From NCBI RefSeq assembly GCF_030406665.1, contig NZ_CP129121.1:2728001-2792000 (forward strand): 64,000 bases of DNA, given 5' to 3'. Made by a program: the position numbers and the translations under genes. Below the pieces are notes generated by a model. The model was not told where the DNA came from. It saw only the letters and a program-made list of their open reading frames with translations, and searched no databases. Each line of letters starts with the position of its first letter. Position 1 is the stretch's first letter. Shown here piece by piece: positions 55,953 through 63,078 of this stretch. Source of the DNA: Halomonas halophila. Its GTDB lineage: Bacteria; Pseudomonadota; Gammaproteobacteria; Pseudomonadales; Halomonadaceae.

Positions 55953-56005
55953 CAGGCAATCCAGTATGGGTTGAAAGCCAGGACCCTGAGAACGGGCGAA
56001 AAAAC

Positions 56006-56031
56006 AAGCGGCCACCGAACGGCGGCCGCTT
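56006..56031 (-). terminator. rpsU-dnaG intergenic terminator
   Basis: AAGCGGCC-GCC / GGT-GGCCGCTT stem with one mismatch, followed on the minus strand by TGTTTTTT. A terminator at this point in the macromolecular synthesis operon is also known in E. coli, where it lowers dnaG relative to rpsU. Confidence 0.8.
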
Positions 56032-56082
56032 GGCGCTCCTCCCGAGTCGATCCGCTAGCCAGCGGTCCGACCCAAGTACGGA

Positions 56083-56298
56083 TCAATAGAGCCGTTCGAA
56101 ACGCTTGCGCTCACGCTGAAGCTTCTTGGCGTGACGCTTGACGGCGGCAGCCGCCTTGCGCTTGCGCTCTGCGGTCGGCTTCTCGTACTGCTCGCGACGG
56201 CGAACCTCGGACAGAACACCGGCTTTTTCACAGGAACGCTTGAAGCGACGCAGTGCGACGTCAAACGGCTCGTTATCGCGTACTTTAACAGAAGGCAT
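56083..56298 (-). CDS. rpsU: 30S ribosomal protein S21
   Basis: 71 aa, the standard length, very basic: MPSVKVRDNEPFDVALRRFK at the start and an Arg/Lys-rich C-terminus (KKLQRERKRFERLY). S21 helps the 30S subunit base-pair with mRNA leaders. First gene of the rpsU-dnaG-rpoD operon, with a GGTGAG ribosome site and a good promoter 170-200 nt upstream. Confidence 0.97.
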   Translation of the reverse strand: MPSVKVRDNEPFDVALRRFKRSCEKAGVLSEVRRREQYEKPTAERKRKAAAAVKRHAKKLQRERKRFERLY

Positions 56299-56467
56299 TA
56301 AGCACTCACCTACCTTGAAAAACTTGAGTTCGGTTTGAACGCACGCCTTCAGGGGCGCTCGCCATGTCCCACTGACGCCGACGACCACGCGATGCGGGCC
56401 GAAACGATGGAAGGGAGAAACAGGGAGCCTGCCCCTGGGCGCACGACCCAGTCTTGCAGCGCACAGC

Positions 56468-56496
56468 ATTCTAGTCGTCGTACCACGACCATGCAA
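56468..56496 (-). promoter_or_regulatory. Sigma-70 promoter of the rpsU-dnaG-rpoD operon
   Basis: On the minus strand TTGCAT (-35, 56491-56496) and TAGAAT (-10, 56468-56473) are exactly 17 nt apart, predicting a leader of about 160 nt before rpsU. It lies in the divergent region with tsaD. Confidence 0.55.
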
Positions 56497-56576
56497 ACCG
56501 TTTCGCGCCCCGCCCCTGCCGCCCAGCGACCAAAAGGCGTAGAATGGCGCCCTTTCCGCTGTACCGAGCCATGACC

Positions 56577-57614
56577 ATGCGTGTACTGGGCATCGAGACC
56601 TCCTGCGACGAGACCGGCGTCGCCCTCTATGACACCGAGCGTGGCCTCGCGGCCGACGCCCTCCACAGCCAGATCGCCATGCACGCCGAATACGGCGGCG
56701 TGGTGCCGGAGCTGGCCAGCCGCGACCACACCCGGCGCCTGCTGCCGCTGATCCAGACCGTGCTCAGCGATGCCGGCGTGAGCCGTGGCGAACTGGACGC
56801 CATCGCCTACACCGCCGGCCCCGGCCTGGTGGGCGCACTGATGGTCGGCGCCAGCACCGCCCACGGCATGGCCCGGGCACTCGACATCCCGGTGCTCGGC
56901 GTGCACCACATGGAAGGCCATCTGCTGGCGCCGATGCTCGAGGACGCGCCGCCCGCCTTCCCCTTCGTGGCGCTGCTGGTTTCCGGCGGCCACACCCAGC
57001 TGGTCGAGGTCGAAGGCCTCGGCCGCTATCGCCTGCTCGGCGAATCGGTGGACGACGCCGCCGGCGAGGCCTTCGACAAGGCCGCCAAGATGCTCGGCCT
57101 GGACTACCCCGGCGGCCCCGCCGTGGCGCGCCTGGCCGAGACCGGCGACCCGACGCGCTTTCGCTTCCCGCGGCCGATGACCGACCGCCCAGGGCTGGAC
57201 TTCAGCTTCTCCGGACTCAAGACCCATACCCTGACCGCGATCCGCAAGCTCGAGGCCGACGGCGAACTCGATGACGCCGCCCGCGCCGACGTGGCCCGCG
57301 CCTTCGAGGAGGCCGTGGTCGACACCCTGGTGATCAAGTGCCGCCGCGCCCTCGACCAGACCGGCCTCAAGCGGCTGGTGGTGGCCGGCGGCGTCAGCGC
57401 CAACGCCCGCCTGCGCGAGCGCCTCGGCCTCGAGACCGCCAAGCGCAGCGCCGAGGTCTTCTATCCTCGCGGGCGCTTCTGCACCGACAACGGGGCCATG
57501 ATTGCCTATGTGGGCGCCCAGCGCCTGCTGGCCGGCGAGCACGACACCGTGGGGCAGATGCAGGCCGTACCGCGCTGGCCGATGGACGGGCTCGAGCCGC
57601 CGGCCGGGCGCTGA
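56577..57614 (+). CDS. tsaD: tRNA N6-adenosine threonylcarbamoyltransferase
   Basis: Transfers threonylcarbamoyl to A37 of ANN-decoding tRNAs together with TsaB, TsaE and TsaC. The 345-aa protein begins MRVLGIETSCDETG, has the metal-binding HHMEGH, LLVSGGHTQLVEV, DDAAGEAFDKAAKMLGL and VAGGVSANARLR. ATG 56577 was preferred by similarity to the E. coli protein; an ATG two codons earlier is also possible. Divergent from rpsU, as is common. The heptamer repeat starts directly after its stop. Confidence 0.96.
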   Translation: MRVLGIETSCDETGVALYDTERGLAADALHSQIAMHAEYGGVVPELASRDHTRRLLPLIQTVLSDAGVSRGELDAIAYTAGPGLVGALMVGASTAHGMARALDIPVLGVHHMEGHLLAPMLEDAPPAFPFVALLVSGGHTQLVEVEGLGRYRLLGESVDDAAGEAFDKAAKMLGLDYPGGPAVARLAETGDPTRFRFPRPMTDRPGLDFSFSGLKTHTLTAIRKLEADGELDDAARADVARAFEEAVVDTLVIKCRRALDQTGLKRLVVAGGVSANARLRERLGLETAKRSAEVFYPRGRFCTDNGAMIAYVGAQRLLAGEHDTVGQMQAVPRWPMDGLEPPAGR

Positions 57615-57701
57615 AAGCTGGAAGCTGGAAGCTGGAAGCTGGAAGCTGGAAGCTGGAAGCTGGAAGCTGGAAGCTGGAAGCTGGAAGCTGGAAGCTGGAA
57701 G
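57615..57701. repeat. Heptamer tandem array, (AAGCTGG)x12
   Basis: Twelve perfect copies of the 7-nt unit AAGCTGG plus AAG, starting at the base after the tsaD stop codon. No frame on either strand contains a stop within it. It lies between the convergent tsaD and plsY and beside a REP-like element that carries the complementary motif AGCTTCCAGCT. Confidence 0.95.
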
Positions 57702-57740
57702 ACAGCATGCCCCCCCGCCATCATGGGGTCACGGGTTTTC

Positions 57741-57810
57741 TTCAAGCTTCCAGCTCGAGCCCGCGAAGCGGGCGTTCTTCCAGGCGCGAAGCGCCGCTCT
57801 TCGCGCTTAC
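57741..57810. repeat. REP-like element with two GAA-loop hairpins
   Basis: AGCTTCCAGCT is followed by two hairpins, GCCCGC-GAA-GCGGGC (57759-57773) and GGCGC-GAA-GCGCC (57783-57795), and by CTCTTCGCGCTTACGACTT. Paired short stems in an intergenic, 3'-end-to-3'-end location are typical of dispersed REP elements. Whether it recurs in this genome cannot be seen from one window. Confidence 0.6.
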
Positions 57811-57813
57811 GAC

Positions 57814-58401
57814 TTACAACCCCGGCTCGTCGCCCCGCCCCAGCTGACGGATATTCAGCGCATGACGCCCCAGCACCAGCAGCGTGAAGCCGATCACCAC
57901 CGGCACGTAGTCGGGCGCCAGCCAGATCGCGGCCAGCGGGGCCAGCGCGGCGCTGGCCAGTGACGCCACCGCCGCGGTGCGCACCCGCCAGGCCAGCAGA
58001 CACCACAGAGTCGCGCAGCACAGCGCCACCCAGGGGGTCAGCACCAGCATCACGCCGAAGGCGCTGGCCACCGCCTTGCCGCCGCGAAAGCGATACCAGG
58101 CCGGATAGCTGTGGCCGAGCAGCACGCCGAGCCCGACCAGCCCCTGCCCCCAGGGCGGCAGCGCCAGCAGCATGGCGAGCCACAGCACCGGCATGCCCTT
58201 GACCGCATCGACCAGCAGCGTGGCCAGGGCCAGCCGCGGCCCATGCAGGCGCAGCACGTTGGAGAAGCCGGGATTGCCGGAACCGGCCAGGCGCGGATCG
58301 CCGCGGCCGGCCAGGCGACACACCGTGATCGCCCCCAGCCAGGTGCCGCTGAGATAGCCCAGCGCCATCAGCGGCAGCACGAGTTCGAGTTGGCTCAGCA
58401 C
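57814..58401 (-). CDS. plsY: Glycerol-3-phosphate acyltransferase PlsY
   Basis: 195-aa membrane enzyme that acylates glycerol-3-phosphate from acyl-phosphate in phospholipid synthesis. It shows five or so membrane helices and the conserved motifs GSGNPGFSNVLR, GHSYPAWYRFRGGKAVA and a C-terminal GRHALNIRQLGRGDE. It is transcribed away from folB, and the REP-like element lies at its 3' end. Confidence 0.94.
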   Translation of the reverse strand: MLSQLELVLPLMALGYLSGTWLGAITVCRLAGRGDPRLAGSGNPGFSNVLRLHGPRLALATLLVDAVKGMPVLWLAMLLALPPWGQGLVGLGVLLGHSYPAWYRFRGGKAVASAFGVMLVLTPWVALCCATLWCLLAWRVRTAAVASLASAALAPLAAIWLAPDYVPVVIGFTLLVLGRHALNIRQLGRGDEPGL

Positions 58402-58491
58402 GGCCGACCCTCAAGCGGAAAGTGCCCCGATTCTGCCAGCCTCGATGCCGCGGGAACAGCGTCGACGCTGTCGCCGACCGGTCGCCTCGCG

Positions 58492-58497
58492 TACAAT
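58492..58497 (+). promoter_or_regulatory. Candidate -10 box for folB-folK
   Basis: TACAAT lies 54 nt before the folB start in the plsY-folB divergent gap. The -35 region is poor. Confidence 0.3.
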
Positions 58498-58551
58498 CGC
58501 CGCCCAATTCGGCACTGCCGCCGCCCCTTGCCACGGCTCGGAGAGCCCAAG

Positions 58552-58914
58552 ATGGATCTCGTACTGATCGAAGCGCTGAAGGTCGACACCGTGATCGGCG
58601 TCTACGACTGGGAGCGCACCCTCACCCAGACCCTGGTTCTGGATCTGGAGCTGGCCACCGACCTTCGCCCCGCGGCGGCCGACGACGATATCGCCCAGAC
58701 CCTCGACTATGCCGCCATCAGCGAGCGCATCGCCCGCTTCGGGGCCGAGCACAGCTTCGAGCTGGTGGAAACCTTCGCCGAGCGCCTGGTCGACGCCCTG
58801 CGCCAGGAATACGGCATCGCCTGGATACGCCTGACCCTGCGCAAGCCGGGCGCGGTGCCCGCCGCCAATGCGGTCGGGGTGCGCATCGAGCGCGGCGAGC
58901 GGAGCGCGACCTGA
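58552..58914 (+). CDS. folB: Dihydroneopterin aldolase
   Basis: 120 aa folate-synthesis enzyme converting dihydroneopterin to 6-hydroxymethyl-dihydropterin. It has ALKVDTVIGVYDWERTLTQT near the start, TLDYAAISERI, the catalytic-site segment VETFAERLVDAL and LRKPGAVPAANAVGV. Start ATG follows GGAGAG. It overlaps folK by one base (TGATG), so the two consecutive enzymes are coupled. Confidence 0.94.
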   Translation: MDLVLIEALKVDTVIGVYDWERTLTQTLVLDLELATDLRPAAADDDIAQTLDYAAISERIARFGAEHSFELVETFAERLVDALRQEYGIAWIRLTLRKPGAVPAANAVGVRIERGERSAT

Positions 58915-59432
58915 TGGCCCTGGTCACCGTCAGCATCGGCAGCAACATCGAGCGCGAGACGCACCTGACCGCCTGCCTCGACGCCCTCGCCGAGCGCTTC
59001 GATGGCCTGCGCCTGTCGCGGGTCTACGAGAGCGAACCGGTGGGCTTCGAGGATGGCCGCAACTTCTACAACCTGGTCGCGGCGTTCGACAGCGACTGGT
59101 CGGTGGGCGAGCTGCAGGCCTGGTGCAAGCGGCTCGAGTTCGCCAACGGCCGCCGCGCCGACAGCCCCAAATTCAGCCCCCGCACCCTGGACATCGATCT
59201 GCTCACCGTCGGCGAACTGACCGGCGAGCACGATGGCGTCGCGCTGCCGCGGGCCGAGATCCGTCATCACGCCTTCGTGCTGAAGCCGCTGGCGGAGCTG
59301 CTGCCCGACGTCCGTCACCCCGAGGACGGCCGGCGCTATGCCGAGCTGTGGACGGCCTTCGAGGCCGACGACCAGGCCCTGTGGCCGGCCGACTTCCCGT
59401 GGCGCGGAAAGTCCCTGCCGCTCGACGCCTGA
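58914..59432 (+). CDS. folK: 2-amino-4-hydroxy-6-hydroxymethyldihydropteridine pyrophosphokinase
   Basis: 172 aa. Transfers pyrophosphate from ATP to 6-hydroxymethyl-dihydropterin, the step after FolB. It has SIGSNIERETHL at the start, SRVYESEPVGF, NFYNLVAAFDSD, the magnesium-binding PRTLDIDLLTVG and LPRAEIRHHAFVLKPLAEL. The length is close to the E. coli enzyme. Confidence 0.95.
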   Translation: MALVTVSIGSNIERETHLTACLDALAERFDGLRLSRVYESEPVGFEDGRNFYNLVAAFDSDWSVGELQAWCKRLEFANGRRADSPKFSPRTLDIDLLTVGELTGEHDGVALPRAEIRHHAFVLKPLAELLPDVRHPEDGRRYAELWTAFEADDQALWPADFPWRGKSLPLDA

Positions 59433-59474
59433 TCCGACCGTCTTATCCGGTCGCTTGAACCGGACACCGGACCC

Positions 59475-60617
59475 TCAGCCCGCCAGCACCTCGTCGATCG
59501 CTGCCCGGCGCCGCCGGGCCAGCTCCTCGCCCAGCTCGCGACCCTGATAGCCCTCCTCGACGAGCCCGCGGGGCAGGATCTGCCCCGCCAGGCGCCAGGC
59601 CACGGCCAGGTCCTCGGCCAGACGCGCGTCTTCCATGCTCACCAGGCTGATCAGCGAGGCCACCCGCTCGCCCTGGCGCCAGGCGCCAACGGCATCGAGC
59701 CAGGCCATCACCCGCGCTCCGTCCAGCTCGCCCGCCCGCGCCTCGGCGATCAGCCGGCGCGTCGCCGCCGCCTGATCGCCCAGCCGGCGCGGCGTCCGGG
59801 GCAGCTTCAGGCGCTCGGCCAGGCGCTCGCGGGCCTCGGCGTCGAGATGTTCGACCAGCCGCGCCCAGCGCCAGTGCGGCGCCTCCTCATCGGCCACGTC
59901 CTCGGGCAGCCGCGCCAGCTGGCCCAGCGCCTCGTCCAGTGCCGCGGCGTCCGCCGTCAGCTCCGGCATCAGCGCCGCCAGGGCGCCGCAGTCGTGAAGG
60001 GCCTGGAAGTAGACGTCCGGCCAGGGCTCGCCCAGCGCCTTCTCGGTCTCGGTCCAGACGCGCTCGGCCACCAGATGACCGAGCTCGCCGCTGGCGGCCA
60101 GCCGACGCATCAGCTCGCGGGTGGCCGTGGCGATCACGAAGCCGAGCCCGGCGTAGCGGGCCAGGAAACGCGCCGTGCGCAGCACCCGCAGCGGGTCCTC
60201 GACGAAAGCCGGCGAGACGTGGCGCAGCACCCGGGCCTCGAGATCGTGAAGCCCGCCGTAGGGATCGACCAGCTCGCCCTCGGGGGTCTCGGCCATGGCG
60301 TTGATGGTCAGGTCGCGGCGCACCAGATCCTGCTCCAGGCTGACCTCGGGGCTCGCGTGGACCTCGAAGCCGGTATAGCCGTGGCCGGCCTTGCGCTCGG
60401 TGCGCGCCAGGGCGAACTCCTCGTGGGTCTTCGGATGCAGGAACACCGGGAAGTCGCGGCCCACGGCGCGGAAGCCGCGCCGGGTCATGGCCTCGGGCGT
60501 GGCGCCGACCACCACCCAGTCGACGTCGGTGACCGGCCAGCCGAGACGGGCGTCGCGCACGGCGCCGCCGACCCGATAGACCGTCAGGCCATCGAGGCGG
60601 GCATCGCGGGTCGTCAC
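59475..60617 (-). CDS. cca: tRNA nucleotidyltransferase (CCA-adding), short form
   Basis: Adds CCA to tRNA 3' ends. The 380-aa protein has the class II nucleotidyltransferase motifs RVGGAVRDARLGWPVTDVDW, then VGRDFPVFLHPKTHEEFALA, RRDLTINAMA and LRHVSPAFVEDPLRVLR, as in the E. coli enzyme. The C-terminal part is shorter than the 412-aa E. coli protein, and no HD-domain signature (HDxGK-like) is visible where E. coli has it. GTG 60617 follows GGAGG and lies 2 nt after glpE; a longer upstream frame overlaps glpE out of phase and is rejected. Confidence 0.9.
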   Translation of the reverse strand: MTTRDARLDGLTVYRVGGAVRDARLGWPVTDVDWVVVGATPEAMTRRGFRAVGRDFPVFLHPKTHEEFALARTERKAGHGYTGFEVHASPEVSLEQDLVRRDLTINAMAETPEGELVDPYGGLHDLEARVLRHVSPAFVEDPLRVLRTARFLARYAGLGFVIATATRELMRRLAASGELGHLVAERVWTETEKALGEPWPDVYFQALHDCGALAALMPELTADAAALDEALGQLARLPEDVADEEAPHWRWARLVEHLDAEARERLAERLKLPRTPRRLGDQAAATRRLIAEARAGELDGARVMAWLDAVGAWRQGERVASLISLVSMEDARLAEDLAVAWRLAGQILPRGLVEEGYQGRELGEELARRRRAAIDEVLAG

Positions 60618-60619
60618 GC

Positions 60620-60940
60620 TCAGGCCTCCACGCGCTCGGGCAGACGGTGCTGCCAGTCGGTGAAGCCGCCGTCGAGGCTGTAGACCGTCTCGAAGCCCTG
60701 GCCGGCCAGCCAGGCCGCGGCCTGCTGGCTGGAGTGGCCGTGGTAGCAGACCACCACCAGCGGCGTCTCGCGAGGCGCCTCGGCCAGCAGGGCCGTGACG
60801 CTGTCGTTGTCCAGGTGGCGGCAGCCGGGGATATGACCGGCGGCGAAGCTCGCCGGATCGCGGATGTCGACCAGGGTCAGCGGCGAGCCGGCGTCGAGCC
60901 ACTCGGCCAGGGTGGGAATGTCCAGGTGCTGGAAGCTCAT
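60620..60940 (-). CDS. glpE: GlpE-like thiosulfate sulfurtransferase (rhodanese)
   Basis: 106 aa single-domain rhodanese, standard GlpE length. LVDIRDPASFAAGHIPGCRH at about residues 23-42 and the active-site loop CYHGHSSQQAA with the persulfide-forming Cys are diagnostic. It lies between apaH and cca on the same strand with tight spacing, so co-transcription is likely. Ribosome site GGAG precedes the ATG. Confidence 0.9.
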   Translation of the reverse strand: MSFQHLDIPTLAEWLDAGSPLTLVDIRDPASFAAGHIPGCRHLDNDSVTALLAEAPRETPLVVVCYHGHSSQQAAAWLAGQGFETVYSLDGGFTDWQHRLPERVEA

Positions 60941-60978
60941 CGGTTCTCCAGGAATGCAACAGGAAGGAAGGGCTAAAT

Positions 60979-61785
60979 TCAGTAGCGGCTGGGCACGCTG
61001 ATGCGTGCGCCGCTCTCGAGGTCGAGGGCGGTCAGCGCCCCGCCCCAGACGCAGCCGGTATCCAGCGCCTCGGCCCGCACCCGGCTGCCCGGCGTCTCGC
61101 CCTCGAGCGCGGCCCAGTGGCCAAACAGCAGCCGCGGATCGTCGTCGCGGGGATACTGGAACCAGGGCGCGAAGCCCGGCGGCGCGCTGTCGAGCCCCTC
61201 CTTGGCGCTGAAGTCCAGCGCGCCGTCGGCGGCGATGAAGCGCATGCGGGTGAAGGTGTTGACGATCGCCCGCAGGCGGTCGAGGCCGTCCAGGTCGTCA
61301 CGCCAGCGGGCCGGCTCGTTGCCATACATCTGCTCGAGGAAGGCGCCGGCACGCTCGCCGCCGAGCCGCTCGGCCACCTCGGCGGCCAGCGGCTCGGCCT
61401 GATCCAGCGTCCACTGGGGCGGCAGGCCGGCGTGGCTCATCAGGGTATCGCCGTCGCGCACCACCAGCGGACGGCTCTGCAGCCAGTCGAGCACGCGCTC
61501 GCGATCGGCCGCGGCGAGGATGGCGTCCAGGGTATCCTTGCGCTTGAGGCGCGCGCCGCCGCGAGCCACCGCCAGCAGGTGCAGATCGTGATTGCCGAGT
61601 ACCACCCGGGCGGCGTCGCCCAGGGCCATGACCTCGCGCAGGCAGTCCAGCGAACCGCGGCCGCGGTTGACCAGATCGCCGGCCAGCCACAGCCGGTCAC
61701 GGCGCGGATCGAAGTCGAGGCGCTCAAGCAGGGCCACGAATTCCTCGTGACAGCCCTGGAGATCGCCGACGGCGTAGGTGGTCAT
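60979..61785 (-). CDS. apaH: Diadenosine tetraphosphatase (symmetrical)
   Basis: 268 aa metallophosphatase hydrolysing Ap4A to two ADP and able to remove Np4 RNA caps. The phosphoesterase motifs are clear: GDLQGCHEEF, LAGDLVNRGRGSLDC and LGNHDLHLLAV, then MSHAGLPPQWTL. It belongs to the conserved pdxA-rsmA-apaG-apaH order. Start has GAGGA upstream. Confidence 0.95.
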   Translation of the reverse strand: MTTYAVGDLQGCHEEFVALLERLDFDPRRDRLWLAGDLVNRGRGSLDCLREVMALGDAARVVLGNHDLHLLAVARGGARLKRKDTLDAILAAADRERVLDWLQSRPLVVRDGDTLMSHAGLPPQWTLDQAEPLAAEVAERLGGERAGAFLEQMYGNEPARWRDDLDGLDRLRAIVNTFTRMRFIAADGALDFSAKEGLDSAPPGFAPWFQYPRDDDPRLLFGHWAALEGETPGSRVRAEALDTGCVWGGALTALDLESGARISVPSRY

Positions 61786-61843
61786 GGCGCGTCCTCGCGG
61801 TCTCGTTGGAAGATCGGGGGTGAAGCGGCGCTCGCCGAACGCC

Positions 61844-62233
61844 TCAGTGCACCTGGTTGGGGCCGGCCAGCCGAAAGGGGGCGACGGCCACCTCGAAGGG
61901 GCGCTGGGTGGCGGTGTCGACGCAGGTGAAGGCGCCTTCCATCACGCCCACCGGGCCGTCGAGGATCGCCCGACTGGTGTAGCGGAAGGTCTGGCCGGGG
62001 CCGATCAGCGGCTGCTGGCCGACCACACCCTTGCCGCGCACCTCCTGGGTCTCGCCGCTGCTCTGGGTGATCTTCCAGTGGCGCGCCAGCAGCTGCATGC
62101 TGTGGCCGGAGTGATTGTGCACGGTGATGGTATAGCTGAACACGAAGCGCTCTTCTTCGGGGGCGGACTCGTCCGCCTGGAAGGCCGGCTCCACGTCGAC
62201 ATGGATATCGTCGCCCAGGATCGATGTCGTCAT
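61844..62233 (-). CDS. apaG: ApaG (Co2+/Mg2+ efflux-linked) protein
   Basis: 129 aa, the usual size, a fibronectin-III-like fold with YTITVHNHSGHSMQLLARHW, GKGVVGQQPLIGPGQTFRYT and GVMEGAFTCVD. Function is not firmly known; genetics in Salmonella relates it to cobalt resistance and magnesium efflux. It overlaps rsmA by 4 bp (ATGA). Confidence 0.94.
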   Translation of the reverse strand: MTTSILGDDIHVDVEPAFQADESAPEEERFVFSYTITVHNHSGHSMQLLARHWKITQSSGETQEVRGKGVVGQQPLIGPGQTFRYTSRAILDGPVGVMEGAFTCVDTATQRPFEVAVAPFRLAGPNQVH

Positions 62234-63042
62234 GAGGCGCCGCCCTCCTCGGCCAGGTGGTTGGCGATGCGCACGAACTCCGCCACGCTCAGGGTCTGGG
62301 GCCGCCGGCTCGGCTCGATGCCGAGCGCCTCCAGGGCCACGGCGTCGATCCGTCCCTTGAGGTTGTTGCGCAGCGTCTTGCGGCGCTGGGCGAAGGCCTC
62401 GCGCACCACCTCGAACAGCAGCGTCTCGTCGCGGGCGACATCCGGCATCTCGGCGTGGGGGGTCAGGCGCACGATGGCCGAATCCACCTTGGGCCGCGGC
62501 ACGAAGGACTCCGGCGGCACGATGAACAGCGACTCGACCGTGCAGTAGTACTGGGCCAGCACCGAGAGGCGGCCGCGCTCGCCGCCCCCGGGCGGGGCCG
62601 CCAGGCGGTCGACGACCTCCTTCTGCAGCATGAAGTGCATGTCGGCCACGGCGTCGCCGGCCTGGAGCAGGTGGGAGATCAGCGGCGTGGAGATGTTGTA
62701 GGGCAGGTTGCCCACCACCCGCAGCGCCGGGCCATCGCCACGCAGTTCGCGGAAGTCGACCTTGAGCGCGTCGCCCTCGTGGATCACGAAGCCCGGCTGG
62801 TCGAAGAACTGCACGCGCAGGCCGGGAATCAGGTCACGGTCGAGCTCGATGACCTCGAGATGGCCGCCCGCCGCCTCCAGCAGCGGCTCGGTGAGGGCGC
62901 CCTGGCCGGGGCCGATCTCCACCAGGCGCTCGCCGGGGCGGGCGCCGATGGCGCGCACCAGCCGCGAGATGATGCCGGGGTCGCGCAGGAAGTTCTGGCC
63001 GAAGCGCTTGCGGGCGCGATGACCCTGGGGGCGGGATGCCAT
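62230..63042 (-). CDS. rsmA: 16S rRNA dimethyladenosine transferase
   Basis: 270 aa; dimethylates A1518 and A1519 of 16S rRNA late in 30S assembly. It has RKRFGQNFLRDPGIISRLVR, the SAM motif VEIGPGQGALTEPLL, the catalytic NLPYNIST, and the FxPxPKVDSAIVRL segment (FVPRPKVDSA). ATG 63042. Its stop overlaps apaG, its start is 36 nt after pdxA, so one operon. Confidence 0.96.
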   Translation of the reverse strand: MASRPQGHRARKRFGQNFLRDPGIISRLVRAIGARPGERLVEIGPGQGALTEPLLEAAGGHLEVIELDRDLIPGLRVQFFDQPGFVIHEGDALKVDFRELRGDGPALRVVGNLPYNISTPLISHLLQAGDAVADMHFMLQKEVVDRLAAPPGGGERGRLSVLAQYYCTVESLFIVPPESFVPRPKVDSAIVRLTPHAEMPDVARDETLLFEVVREAFAQRRKTLRNNLKGRIDAVALEALGIEPSRRPQTLSVAEFVRIANHLAEEGGAS

Positions 63043-63078
63043 GCGTCTGTCCTTCTGTTCGAATCGGGGATGCCGCGC

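Noticed and set aside
57615..57701. CRISPR-like array
   Set aside because: Units are 7 nt, contiguous and without spacers; no cas genes nearby.
57338..57847. Frame through the heptamer array encoding KLEAGSW repeats
   Set aside because: It starts inside tsaD in the wrong phase and exists only because the heptamer has no stop codons; no ribosome site.
59475..60959. Possible rhodanese-CCA enzyme fusion
   Set aside because: The extended frame overlaps glpE out of phase and its N-terminal part is not rhodanese sequence. glpE has its own start and stop, and cca has a GTG with GGAGG.
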